DNA of 64,000 nt from Xestospongia bergquistia (lineage: Eukaryota; Porifera; Demospongiae; Haplosclerida; Petrosiidae): the NCBI GenBank assembly GCA_963965975.1, contig OZ014424.1, forward strand, positions 1,426,001 through 1,490,000, given 5' to 3'. Numbering within the stretch: the first letter of the stretch is position 1; every line of letters begins with the position of its first letter. The notes beneath the pieces are model-generated. The model did not search any database, was not told the origin of the DNA, and worked only from the letters and a program-made list of their open reading frames with translations. Of this stretch, positions 53,477 to 64,000 are shown piece after piece. The position numbers and the translations under genes were made by a program.

Positions 53477-54250
53477 TGTTATTATTAACATCACAAGTGA
53501 TTACATTCAGAATGATTATATCCATGCACCTATACTCTGTCTTAGTATATGTTTTCTTACTTATTCTGTCTATTACTATGAACTTTTTCTGCTATGATTA
53601 TGAGATTATCTTTGTTTTTATAGTTCAGTATATATGCTTGCCTTTAGCATGCATGAGTGATATATCTAATTTTTTGTAATAAATGAATAATGCTATTCTT
53701 TGTAAAAGTTTAATTAAAACATTTGACAAAAGAAGTAATCTATAGTAGAAGCTAGTCTACTGCTATTATGAATCACTCCAGTTGTTGATCATGAAATGTA
53801 TATGTATATATATATATATATATATCGCAATATTATGCTTACTCAACATTTGTGATACCACCCCTTTGTTTTTCTTAATACTTTACATGAAATGAACATA
53901 GGTACAACTCACTTGTCTAACAAATAACCAATAAAAACAGAATATTATAACTCACTAAGAAAATAATTAAATCTTTCAATATCCAGTATTTATGTAGATG
54001 TAAAATACTCTTTACTAACAAGTACAACAGCCGCCATAACTATTGATATTAATCATGATAATATTTGGAATAACTCCATAGCTGGCTTCATTAACCACAA
54101 GCTATGCTAAAATTAAAGTATCACAAGTATTGTTACAAGTGATGTCAATTAACATAATTTACTTAGAGACTGTGCTTGCGAAACTAGCAGCTCTCATGGA
54201 GTTTAAGTTACACATAATCCTAGGTTTACAAACAACATGAAAAATCACCT
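53477..54250. other. Intergenic sequence after the single-USP gene
   Basis: Immediately downstream, a +1 frame (53453-53598) would read a hydrophobic tail; otherwise I see no gene. There is a short (AT)n at 53799-53825. Confidence 0.5.
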
Positions 54251-54826
54251 TTACAAAAGTACAGCTACAACCTTGGCCTCTTTGACTAGTTGACATTGTA
54301 CAGTCTTGTTTGATCATTTTATGTCAGTTCTATTCCTTAATGATCATAATACAATTCATATTTTTGCTACCACATTATCTTAGACTCTACTTTGCTAACT
54401 ATATAAGGTGATTCTAATGATGCAAGTCAAAAAACACCAGAAATCACTAAAACATCATCTGATGATAGTATTGAAACATCTGAGGCTCTCCCAGAGAGTA
54501 GCTACTCTTCAGAAAATTCTAGTGGTTATGTGTGGAACTTTCTAATGCGGCCAGTAAATTGTGTCAAAAACTTTTTTGATAAAAAAACTCCAATGAAATG
54601 CAAGAAATGGCTGATATTGCTATGCTACCCACTGAAGAAAATGCAACAAGTATTTTATGGCTGTTTTCACTACCTTAGTTACCACATGATTTTTTGAAGG
54701 TGACTCAAATTACCTTTACCGAAGTACAGCTACAACCTTAGCCTCTTTGTCTAGTTGATGTCGTACAGTCCTGTTTGATCATTTTATATCAGTTATATTC
54801 CTTAATGATTATAACATAGTACAATT
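54251..54826. repeat. Direct repeats flanking the orphan USP exon
   Basis: 54251-54357 and 54711-54826 are copies of each other (agtacagctacaacctt ... tgtttgatcattttatatca). Each is a relic of the start of the 213-residue gene family found at 57.8-64 kb. The orphan exon block sits exactly between them. Confidence 0.75.
54408..54649 (+). pseudogene. Orphan copy of USP gene C-terminal exon (52662-52904)
   Basis: The copy is highly similar to the exon and to both flanking introns (from about 54357 to 54706). It is 242 bp instead of 243, because a poly-A-rich change (gataaaaaaactcc) shifts the frame. It is not linked to a catalytic domain. Confidence 0.88.
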
Positions 54827-55070
54827 GAGGTGTCCAATGGAACCATGAGCATGTGCTATAAGATGACACTCACCTCCATATTAAAATTTGACAGAGTTGA
54901 CTATAAGAATATTTTTGACTTCCACTTGCTTGGCACCAAACCATTCCAGCTACCATTCAATTGGAAAGTGATTCGTGACTAGATGTGTATGACTTTGATG
55001 ATGCTTCAAGCTACATTATCAACTATGTAAAAGCAACTGTTACTTTGACTATATATAGCATAAACATTTC
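54764..55070 (+). pseudogene. Degenerate relic of the 213-residue gene family
   Basis: The 5' part (tgtttgatcattttatatca ... ccatgagcatgtgct) and 3' part (tgtgtatgactttgatgatg ... cattatcaactatgtaaaag) match the beginning and end of the intact copy at 60774-61415. The middle is deleted or scrambled, with several frame breaks. Confidence 0.75.
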
Positions 55071-55436
55071 AATGATAGCTGGTAACAAACATTTTCATTC
55101 AGTAGCAAAAAAGTTTTTAGGCATGACAATTTTGACAACTGTAATTTTATAACTTATTTATCAACAAATTAAAATTGAGTGATCCTAAGGCTATAATGTA
55201 CATGGCAATGTGCAAATGCACAGACAATGCTTATGGATTTCTATGTCAGCTGACATGATTTTAAGAGTAAGTAGAAGTGTTGCAATATTATAGGTGACAT
55301 AATACTCTATTAGTAAGCTTATTACATAAGTTATTTATAATTACTTCATAATCGAAGTAGTACTTGGCCAGGGGACACCCCTATAATTAGGACGCTTCTC
55401 ACAAAAGTTATTTATAAATTACTGTTTCTCTTACAG

Positions 55437-55597
55437 AGGAATATGTTACATGTCATACTTGTCGGTCACCTGATACTAACTTACAACATGAAAATCGTCT
55501 TTTCTTTCTACAATGTGGTACTTGTGGTAGTCGATGTTCAGTTGAAAAATCAGGTTTCCAAGCTGTTACAAACAGGCGATCAAGACAGCAACAATAA
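55437..55597 (+). pseudogene. Orphan copy of the EIF2S2 terminal exon (zinc ribbon)
   Basis: It matches 28336-28502 including the acceptor (tttctcttacag), the stop codon and the 3' UTR. A 6-bp in-frame deletion removes two residues in the VENVKSG segment. Homology extends through about 55340-55830 (from 28240-28760), so intron sequence was copied: a DNA-level duplication, not a retrocopy. No upstream EIF2S2 exons are nearby. Confidence 0.93.
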
Positions 55598-57315
55598 AGT
55601 AGTTTATTTAATTTAGTAAATATCACTAAATCTTAATATCCAAGTAAAATACTTCAATGTCTTCATTGATTTTATATTATCTGCTCTTTTATTATAAAGT
55701 ACTCTATTAGTAAGCTTTATGTCAACTAAAATTCTTCTTTGATTTTTCAAAAGTTTAAAACTGAGCATGTTTTATAGGCAAAGGAAAATATAGAAGTCAA
55801 CTTGATAAAAGATTGAATAATGAATATAATGATGGTTCAATGTTTGGGAGAAAAGGGAATGAAACTAGTTATTGTGTGTTACATCATTCACTTCAGCATG
55901 AAATGGGTCACTTTGACATTTCTCCTTACAATCATAAGGTTTTTCTTTTAAATCTGAATCTCCACTCTACATTTCTATGTCAATGTTATTATCACTAATC
56001 TACTAGAAACAGGAATACTTAGTCTTTGAAATGTTAGGTAGGTGATAGTACTGCTTATGTAGAGATGGCATAATACTCTTGTCTTTTTATTGTTTTGTCT
56101 ATGCCATGATAACTCTAAGAGTAGAAGTCTTATAATGATTGTTTTTAAACATAAAGGTATGTTTTTTATATAAAATATTCATTTTTACAAGTCTTTTTTC
56201 GAGAGCTTTTTAACATCGAATGTAGTGATTTGCATAGGGTTTATAAGTAGCCTCTGTAAGAGACGCCATTTTATAATTATAATGATATTCGTGAAAACGG
56301 AGGTCGTCAACGGAAATTTGTAGGGCCAGTATTCTATTCTAATGCGAGGTCTGTTTTAAGTAGTATTGTTCTGCGTTCTTCGTCGGTATAACCTTTGTTC
56401 CTGTTTCGTAAGGGGATCAGATTTGTTTGTCTTCTAGCAATCAAGAAACAGGTATCCCTACAGTACATTACCACTTGTATTAACTATTTCTGGCTTGGTT
56501 ATACAAGTATGTACATTTCTTAACTTTTGATACATGCATAATAGTTAGCATTGTTAGAGTGTTATGCTCTGTTGTATAGTATATTCTTAGTACACTCATT
56601 CAACCTGTAATAATATAGAAGCACATTGTGAATACACTTGACTAATTAATAATTCAAATAAAAATAACAAGTAAAAAATTCCATTAAATGTAGGGATGGT
56701 TGTACATAATCTCAAACAAAACTAACTGGGAATACCAGCATGGACATGCCTATACCATAGAAGTACCTGAACACATTTTTCTATTTTCGAAACCTGCCTT
56801 TTAATGCACTGCAAGTACATTCTTATATAACAAAATCTTCACATTCTCCTATATAACTGAACTGACTTTTACTTTAGACTTCTTATAGAACTGTTTGCTT
56901 CGTACAACTGTTGCAATGAAGTATTATGCCCTTGATATTGTGATTACTATGTAGGGATGTCTATATTTCTATTCTTATTGTTTGAGATATTTTTACTGCC
57001 ATTCCTGCATTTAATGAAATTTTTAGAACTTATAAGATATACAATAAATTAATATTCTACATAGTGATTTTAGTTAGTTTGTTTGTAAATTAGGATCTAC
57101 TTTGAAAGTGTGTTCTCAATACTCAAATGAACTGACCCCTATTCAAAGTCATTGATAAGTCAAATTGTCTTAATAATTTAGTTGACCTACCAATAATGAT
57201 TTATCTTGTACTAAAATTAATACAAGTAATAATAACATTTAAAAAAATAAAATATGACAATGCCAGAAGGACACACTAATCAATATTAAAATATCTTTAC
57301 ATCTTAGATACTTTA

Positions 57316-57383
<68 letters not shown>

Positions 57384-57792
57384 AAATTTATTGATATATG
57401 TGCTCTATTGTGTCATATCATTAACTTTTTACATATTTCAGTATTAATGATGCCTTAACTGTTTTAATCATTACATAACTAACATGTACATTATATGAAC
57501 AAAACATCATCAAAACTAAATTAATATTACCTGTGACAGACATTTTTAAACATTCACTCAAAAATCCTCATCACAAATACTTAAAAATTCATTCCAATCT
57601 CAGAATATAAATCATATGCATAATGATTGTGGTGATTTTTTTTTATTTTAAGTTTTGTTAGTAAAATCTATTATTTTACAAAATCAATGAAAAAATGTTA
57701 GTCCTATCTAATAAAATATTCAAAAAGTTTTCACTAAAAAATTATTGTTATATTGTTCAGTTCCTTAATTCCAATATTTTTAAAGGAATTAG
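55598..57792. other. Intergenic stretch, no clear gene
   Basis: A short minus-strand stretch near 55900-55980 (EKPYDCKEK-like when read in reverse) may be another zinc-finger relic, mirroring the relic downstream of the real EIF2S2. A CpG-containing segment at about 56190-56420 (cgtgaaaacggaggtcgtca, gcgttcttcgtcgg) could be a promoter or UTR but has no attached ORF. A 60-bp (AT)n lies at 57317-57379. Confidence 0.45.
57317..57379. repeat. (AT)n microsatellite
   Basis: A long uninterrupted TA run. Confidence 0.97.
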
Positions 57793-58431
57793 TTATGTAT
57801 GGATAGTAACAGTGGCTTTAATGTAGTTGATAATGTAATTCTCAAAATCATTAAAGCGGTACACATCAAGGTACAAATCACTTTTAGTTACATCAACAAT
57901 GGGATTGTGTTTGTCGTACACCACAGTCAACAGGTGACCATCATCAATTGGGGTTCGGCAAACTGCCACTTTTTCAAGAGGTTTGAATGTCATACGAAAG
58001 TATCGTGGCCAATGTGGATTTGTAGCTAATTCTTTATCCAAAGTTGGTGAATGTTGACTCAATACACGACCAGGCTTTCCTTCGTAACCAATATATGGTC
58101 CCAAAGTAGTATATTCAGTTAAATCACATAGCTGAATGCCTATAGCCCATTCATCACTGGCCACTGTAAACAAAATTGGATCTTTATGAATTTGTGTTCC
58201 AGTGTATTCCAGTCCAACCTCTAGTGATATTTCAAGATCTTCAACTGAAATATATTCTCCTTGTTTGTCAGCAAGCTTATATCGAAAGATACGTTCAAAA
58301 TCAGTCCTGTCACGTCGAATAAAGAGATGCATGTCATCTTGAAGTACATGCTCGCAGTTCCATTGAACATGGCTACTTTTTTCAAGGTATTTAGCTGACA
58401 TAAAACGGTCAAACAGCACTTGTCTAGCCAT
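57793..58431 (-). CDS. Hypothetical 212-residue protein, copy 1
   Basis: An intact single-exon frame from ATG 58431 (MARQVLFDRFMSAKYLEKSS) to the stop at 57793. I recognise no family. It is mixed alpha/beta in character with many aromatic and charged residues, no signal peptide and no membrane segment. Internal landmarks are WNCEHVLQDDMHLFIRRDR, VASDEWAIGIQL, GPYIGYEGKPG, NPHWPRYFRMTF and VTKSDLYLDVYRF. It is nearly identical to copies 2 and 3. Sequence just upstream of the ATG (attaacag before aATGG) looks like a splice acceptor, so a 5' UTR intron is likely. A TATA box lies about 360 bp upstream. It is head-to-head with copy 2. Confidence 0.75.
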   Translation of the reverse strand: MARQVLFDRFMSAKYLEKSSHVQWNCEHVLQDDMHLFIRRDRTDFERIFRYKLADKQGEYISVEDLEISLEVGLEYTGTQIHKDPILFTVASDEWAIGIQLCDLTEYTTLGPYIGYEGKPGRVLSQHSPTLDKELATNPHWPRYFRMTFKPLEKVAVCRTPIDDGHLLTVVYDKHNPIVDVTKSDLYLDVYRFNDFENYIINYIKATVTIHT

Positions 58432-58786
58432 TCTGTTAATGTAAATCGAAACAGTTTAAATCAATAAAGACCTGAAATATAATAATATGATACAACTTTA
58501 TTAATGCAGACAGAATTTTAATCTGTAATGCATAATTTTATCTAGCTATGCAATTTATATATGAAGATAGCAATAACTTAACAAGATAGCAATAACTTTA
58601 TTATATATAGTACACTAGGTGTATTAAGCATATTATTCTAGCTCTTACTAATACACACTATTTTTCTCAACACTACTAGTTGGCCTTACTTGAACAGTGG
58701 TAGTTGATAGACTACTATTACAGTTGTCTGAACTTAAACTTTGAAATCAGCACTTTCTGTAGCTACTTTCAACAGTGTCAGAGCAG

Positions 58787-58795
58787 CTTTATATA
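58787..58795 (-). promoter_or_regulatory. TATA box of copy 1
   Basis: TATATAAAG on the minus strand, inside a block (gctattatatataaagctgc) conserved in all three copies about 350 bp upstream of the ATG. Confidence 0.6.
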
Positions 58796-58851
58796 TAATA
58801 GCAAGTGCTGCAAAACAATTAAACATGTCATATGTGTGCATCATTACAATA

Positions 58852-59455
58852 ATGGTACTGGTCAAGTAAAGGACAAAGGCTCTTTGTTTATATGATCAGT
58901 GAAGTAAACCAATACAACCTGTCGATGGTTCTAAGAAATGTTTTATCATCCCCAATGTGGTTTATTTAATACTTTTACTCGATAAATGACTTCATTACTT
59001 TATTACATTAATGGTACTGGTCAAGTAAAGGACAAAGGCTCTTTGTTTATGTGATCAGTGAAGTAAACCAATACAACCTGTCGATGGTTCTAAGAAATGT
59101 TTTGTCATCCTCAATGTGGTTTATTTAATACTTTTACTTGATAAATGACTTCATTACTCTATTACATTAATGGTACTGGTCAAGTAAAGGACAAAGGCTC
59201 TTTGTTTATGTGATCAGTGAAGTAAACCAATACAATCTGTCGATGGTTCTAAGAAATGTTTTGTCATCCTCAATGTGGTTTATTTAATACTTTTACTTGA
59301 TAAATGACTTCATTACTCTATTACATTAATGGTACTGGTCAAGTAAAGGACAAAGGCTCTTTGTTTATGTGATCAGTGAAGTAAACCAATACAACCTGTT
59401 GATGGTTCTAAGAAATGTTCTGTCATCCTCAATGTGGTTTGTTCAATAAATGACT
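58852..59455. repeat. 159-bp tandem repeat, about 3.8 copies
   Basis: Units start at 58852, 59011, 59170 and 59329 with atggtactggtcaagtaaag and continue through gatcagtgaagtaaaccaat and gataaatgacttcattac. The last unit is shortened. They lie in the shared upstream region of copies 1 and 2. Confidence 0.93.
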
Positions 59456-60423
59456 TCATTATTGATAGGATAGACAATAATGGTATTAACAGATAGTCAT
59501 TGTATTACATGATATGACATAATACATTGCATATGTGTTTTTCTTCATTGCATGTTTATTTGTAAAAAGACAACAATCATACTCTTTCTTATGTATATAT
59601 ATAACATAGATACTCTATATTGTTTCATATATGTTTAGGTTAGACATAATTCATTCATGTCATCTTTAATGTATCTGTACTCTATATAGTCTAGCCACAT
59701 GTATGTTTGAGACGTTCTCATATAACAAGTTTATTGATTAATACAATTATGGTGAGTTACAACAGATTTCTTTGCTGTGAGGAAAGCACATTTTGGTCTA
59801 TATTATTGAAGTCAATGCATGGAGTTTGTCAAATAAGAAATAGCCACATAGTTTATCCAGAGAACTCACAGTAAATAATGTCTATATTATACTCAACATA
59901 ATATATGGATATAATCAAAATGATTTCTTGGAGTAACTTATCTAGGCTTCTTACAATATACAATTTAACTTTGACTTCATAAGAATCCATGCATCATGCA
60001 AAGGTTTAGGATTATTCTAAGAATCTTGCCTTACATACAAGTATAGAAGAAGCCTAGCCTTTGAACTTGACTTCAAGTTTGAGATCATTAAATAGATTTA
60101 GACCACATTAGAGATAAAATTAAAAACACTTCCTGGAAACATTAACAACGTAATATCCTGTCTTTATTTAAATGAAGCCATTTATCAAGTGTTAGAATCA
60201 TATTAGAGATAAAATTAAAAACATTCTTGGAAAAATCAAAACAGATTTATTCTTGAGTTGGCTTCTTAATCTAATATACTGTCTTTAAAGACTCAGGATT
60301 TTCCAAGAATCATTCCTTATATACTAGTATGGGAAGCCTCAGGATTAATTATTCCAAGAAATATTTGACTTTAAAGTGACGCACACATATTACATGTTTA
60401 ATTGTTTTGCAGCACTTGCTATT

Positions 60424-60432
60424 ATATATAAA
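60424..60432 (+). promoter_or_regulatory. TATA box of copy 2
   Basis: TATATAAAG in the conserved block gctattatatataaagctgc, 342 bp upstream of ATG 60774. Confidence 0.6.
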
Positions 60433-60773
60433 GCTGCTCTGACACTGTTGAAAGTAGCTACAGAAAGTGCTGATTTCAAAGTTTGAGTTCAGACAACTGT
60501 AATAGTAGTCTATCAACTACCACTGTTCAAGTAAGGCCAACTAGTAGTGCTGACAAAAATAGTGTGTATTAGTAAGAGCTAGAATAATATGCTTAATACA
60601 CCTAATGTACTACATATAATAAATTAAGTTATTGCTATCTTCATATATAAAATGCATAGCTAGATAAAATTATGCATTACAGATTAAAATTCTGTCTGCA
60701 TTAATAAAGCTGTATCACATTATTATATTTCAGGTCTTTATTGATTTAAACTGTTTCAATTTACATTAACAGA

Positions 60774-61415
60774 ATGGCTAGACAAGTGCTGTTTGATCGT
60801 TTTATGTCAGCTAAATACCTTGAAAAAAGTAGCCATGTTCAATGGAACTGCGAGCATGTACTCCAAGATGACATGCATCTCTTTATTCGACGTGACAGGA
60901 CTGATTTTGAACGTATCTTTCGATATAAGCTTGCTGACAAACAAGGAGAATATGTTTCAGTTGAAGATCTTGAAATATCACTAGAGGTTGGACTGGAATA
61001 CACTGGAACACAAATTCATAAAGATCCAATTTTGTTTACAGTGGCCAGTGACGATTGGGCTATAGGCATTCAGCTACGTGATTTAACTGAATATACTACT
61101 TTGGGACCATATATTGGTTACGAAGGAAAACCTGGTCGTGTATTGAGTCAACATTCACCAACTTTGGATAAAGAATTAGCTACAAATCCACATTGGCCAC
61201 GATACTTTCGTATGACATTCAAACCTCTTGAAAAAGTGGCAGTTTGCCGAACCCCAATTGATGATGGTCACCTGTTGACTGTGGTGTACGACAAACACAA
61301 TCCCATTGTTGATGTAACTAAAAGCGATTTGTACCTTGATGTGTACCGCTTTAATGATTTTGAGAATTACATTATCAACTACATTAAAGCCACTGTTACT
61401 ATCCAAACATGTTAA
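60774..61415 (+). CDS. Hypothetical 213-residue protein, copy 2
   Basis: An intact frame, differing from copy 1 at only a few residues (for example EYVSVE for EYISVE, SDDWAIG for SDEWAIG, QLRDL for QLCDL, and the C-terminal TIQTC). The same landmarks are present, no family is recognised, and no transmembrane segment or signal peptide is visible. Its 5' flank has a TATA box and a probable 5' UTR acceptor (cattaacag) directly before the ATG. The 3' flank is shared with copy 1. Preservation of the frame in three copies beside decayed relics suggests selection or very recent duplication. Confidence 0.78.
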   Translation: MARQVLFDRFMSAKYLEKSSHVQWNCEHVLQDDMHLFIRRDRTDFERIFRYKLADKQGEYVSVEDLEISLEVGLEYTGTQIHKDPILFTVASDDWAIGIQLRDLTEYTTLGPYIGYEGKPGRVLSQHSPTLDKELATNPHWPRYFRMTFKPLEKVAVCRTPIDDGHLLTVVYDKHNPIVDVTKSDLYLDVYRFNDFENYIINYIKATVTIQTC

Positions 61416-62779
61416 CTAATTCCTTTAAAAATATTGGAATTAAGGAACTGAACAATATAACAATACTTTTTTAGTGAAAACCTTTTTGAATATTTTATTA
61501 AATAGGACTAACATTTTTTCATTGATTTTGTTTTTAAAAGATAGATTTTATTAACAAAAATTTAAATAAATATACTCAGCGCAATCATTACATATGATTT
61601 ATATTATGTGAAATGGGAATAAAGTTTAGTTTAAGTTTTTGTGATAGTGATTTTTTGATTCAATGTTTAAAGATGTTTTTCACAAGAAATGGCTTATCTT
61701 TGGTGATGTCTCATTCATATAATGTATATGTTGGTTATGTAATAATTGAAACAATTAAGACATCATTGAGTCCAAAAGTTTACTCATAATCCACACAACA
61801 TGAGACTTGAGTTACTGCTGTGATGAGTTATGTGTAGAGATAGAGCCCTCACTACTAGCAAAACAGGATTTTTTCACAAGTCTATGACTGCACATTAAGC
61901 AAATCAAATAAGCAAATTAAGTAAAGGACAAAGGCTTTTTCTTTATGTGATCAGTGAAGTAAACCAATACAACCTGTTGATGGTTCTAAGAAATGTTCTG
62001 TCATCCTCTGTGTGGATTATTCAATAAATGACTTCATTATATTGATAGGATAGACAATAATGGTATTAACAGATAGTCATTGTATTACATGATATGACAT
62101 AATACATTGCATATGTGTTTTTCTTTATTGCATGTTTATTTGCAAAAAGCCAACAATCATACTCTTTCTTAGGTATATATATAACATAGATACTCTATAT
62201 TGTTTCATATATGTTTAGGTTAGACATAGTTCATTAATGTGATCTTTAATGTATTTATACTCTATATAGTCTAGCCACATGTATGTTTGAGACATTCTGA
62301 TATAACAAGTTTATTGATTAATACAATTATGGTGAGTTACAACAGATTTCTTTGCTGTGAGGAAAGCACATTTTGGTCTATATTATTGAATTCAATGCAT
62401 GGAGTTTGTCAAATAAGAAATAGCCACATAGTTCATCCAGAGAACTCACAGTAAATAATGTCTATATTATGCTCATCATGATATATGGATATAATAAAAA
62501 TGATTTCTTGGAGTAACTCATCTAGGCTTCTTACAATATACAATTTAACTTTGACTTCATAAGAATCCATGCATCATGCAAAGCTTTAGGATTATTCTAA
62601 GAATCTTGCCTTACATACGTATACAAGTATAGAGGAAGCCTAGCCTTTGAACTTGACTTCAAGTTTGAGATCATTAAATAGATTTAGACCACATTAGAGA
62701 TAAAATTAAAAACACTTCCTGGAAATATTAACAAAACGTAATATCCTGTCTTTATTTAAATGAAGCCATTTATCAAGTG

Positions 62780-62996
62780 TTGTGAAATCAATGTATTATG
62801 TCATATTATGTAATACAATGACTATCTGTTAATAACATTATTGTCTATCCTATCAATAATGAAGTCATTTATTGAATAAACAACTTTGAGGATGACAAAA
62901 CATTTCTTAGAACCATCAACAGGTTGTATTGGTTTACTACACTGATCAAAAACAAAGAGCCTTTGTCCTTTACTTGACCAGTACCATTAATGGAAT
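62780..62996 (-). repeat. Inverted fragment of the 159-bp repeat and flank
   Basis: The sequence (aacatttcttagaaccatca ... ctttacttgaccagtaccat) is the reverse complement of the 159-bp unit and its neighbour, placed directly upstream of the copy 3 promoter block. Confidence 0.85.
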
Positions 62997-63043
62997 GACG
63001 CACACATATGACATGTCTAATTGTTTTGCAGCACTTGCTATTA

Positions 63044-63052
63044 TATATAAAG
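63044..63052 (+). promoter_or_regulatory. TATA box of copy 3
   Basis: TATATAAAG in the same conserved block, 337 bp upstream of ATG 63389. Confidence 0.6.
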
Positions 63053-63388
63053 CTGCTCTGACACTGTTGAAAGTAGCTACAGAAAGTGCTGATTTCAAAG
63101 TTTGAGTTCAGACAACTGTAATAGTAGTCTATCAACTACCACTGTTCAAGTAAGGCCAACTAGTAGTGTTGAGAAAAATAGTGTGTATTAGTAAGAGCTA
63201 GAATAATATGCTTAATACACCTAGTGTACTATATATAATAAATTAAGTTATTGCTATCTTCATAAAATTCATAGCTAGATAAAATTATGCATTACACATT
63301 AAAATTCTGTCTGCATTAATAAAGTTGTATCATATTATTATATTTCAGGTCTTTATTGATTTAAACTGTTTCGATTTACACTAACAGA

Positions 63389-64000
63389 ATGGCTAGACAA
63401 GTGCTGTTTGATCGTTTTATGTCAGCTAAATACCTTGAAAAAAGTAGCCATGTTCAATGGAACTGCGAGCATGTACTTCAAGATGACATGCATCTCTTTA
63501 TTCGACGTGACAGGACTGATTTTGAACGTATCTTTCGATATAAGCTTGCTGACAAACAAGGAGAATATATTTCAGTTGAAGATCTTGAAATATCACTAGA
63601 GGTTGGACTGGAATACACTGGAACACAAATTCATAAAGATCCAATTTTGTTTACAGTGGCCAGTGATGATTGGGCTATAGGCATTCAGTTACGTGATTTA
63701 ACTGAATATACTACTTTGGGACCATATATTGGTTACGAAGGAAAACCTGGTCGTGTATTGAGTCAACATGGACCAACTTTGGATAAAGAATTAGCTACAA
63801 ATCCACATTGGCCACGATACTTTCGTATGACATTCAAACCTCTTGAAAAAGTGGCAGTTTGCCGAACCCCAATTGATGATGGTCACCTGTTGACTGTGGT
63901 GTACGACAAACACAATCCCATTGTTGATGTAACTAAAAGTGATTTGTACCTTGATGTGTACCGCTTTAATGATTTTGAGAATTACATTATCAACTACATT
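63389..64000 (+). CDS. Hypothetical 213-residue protein, copy 3 (cut by window end)
   Basis: ATG 63389 opens a frame of 204 codons that is still open at the window edge (ending FENYIINYI, nine codons before the stop in copy 2). It is nearly identical to copies 1 and 2, with small changes such as SQHGPTLD for SQHSPTLD. The same TATA block and ATG-proximal acceptor-like sequence are present. Confidence 0.78.
   Translation, partial: MARQVLFDRFMSAKYLEKSSHVQWNCEHVLQDDMHLFIRRDRTDFERIFRYKLADKQGEYISVEDLEISLEVGLEYTGTQIHKDPILFTVASDDWAIGIQLRDLTEYTTLGPYIGYEGKPGRVLSQHGPTLDKELATNPHWPRYFRMTFKPLEKVAVCRTPIDDGHLLTVVYDKHNPIVDVTKSDLYLDVYRFNDFENYIINYI

Larger units (their letters stand above)
59456..64000. repeat. 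Tandem segmental duplication, about 2.6 kb period
   Basis: 59461-61440 is repeated at 62041-64000 in the same orientation, covering non-coding sequence (gataggatagacaataatgg at both starts), the TATA block and the 213-residue gene. ATGs are 2615 bp apart. The second unit has an extra inverted fragment at 62780-62996. Confidence 0.88.

Noticed and set aside
57799..58029. ORFs of 76 and 63 codons overlapping the 213-residue genes in other frames (also 60793-60984, 61176-61406, 63408-63599)
   Set aside because: Shadow frames of near-identical duplicated genes; they recur only because the genes are duplicated.

Overview
This is eukaryotic (animal) DNA: AT-rich, with short introns (many of 45-100 bp), GT-AG junctions and clear metazoan orthologues. 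A death-domain/ankyrin gene cluster, a USP-peptidase cluster and the intron style all point to a demosponge, most likely Amphimedon queenslandica or a close relative. That species call is an inference from gene content; no search was run.

Layout. (1) 1-13.4 kb: three tandem paralogues with death-domain and ankyrin-repeat modules. The first is cut by the window edge. The second is split by one nonsense codon. The third has a frame disturbance at an exon edge and a lost C-terminus. A truncated death-domain exon and duplicated flanks lie between them. (2) 15.0-23.5 kb, minus strand: a 27-exon DHX35-type DEAH RNA helicase whose third intron holds an intact intronless SLC15/POT-like transporter gene on the same strand. 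(3) 23.7-28.5 kb, plus strand: EIF2S2 (eIF2-beta), 9 exons, head-to-head with DHX35 across 158 bp. (4) 28.5-30.6 kb: degenerate C2H2 zinc-finger coding sequence. (5) 30.6-31.7 kb, minus strand: an intronless ubiquitin-like + RBR (RING-IBR-RING) E3 ligase-like gene. (6) 31.9-45.4 kb, plus strand: a USP deubiquitinase gene whose exons can be chained, phase-consistently, into four consecutive USP catalytic domains. It starts about 0.1 kb from the E3-like gene in divergent orientation. (7) 45.9-53.5 kb, plus strand: a second USP gene with one canonical catalytic domain flanked by Ser/Thr-rich arms made of tandemly duplicated phase 1-1 exons; its first intron holds a dead reverse-transcriptase element. 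(8) 54-57.8 kb: orphan exon copies, including one of this USP gene and one of the EIF2S2 terminal exon. (9) 57.8-64 kb: three near-identical copies of an unrecognised ~213-residue single-ORF gene, two head-to-head and one in tandem, embedded in segmental duplications and a 159-bp tandem repeat.

Themes. The window shows extensive local duplication at several scales: 99-bp ankyrin units, 141-bp exons, ~3.5-kb USP units and 2.6-kb gene cassettes. There is a possible ubiquitin module, with an E3-like gene and two deubiquitinase genes side by side. The best candidate for a previously undescribed system is the four-domain USP array, in which domains 1-2 keep the catalytic cysteine and domains 3-4 have lost it through a shared change, paired divergently with a Ubl-RBR gene.

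All exon models were made by eye from splice motifs, phase and homology. The summed coding lengths of the DHX35 (694 aa), EIF2S2 (352 aa), four-USP (1485 aa) and single-USP (1147 aa) models all come out as whole codons.
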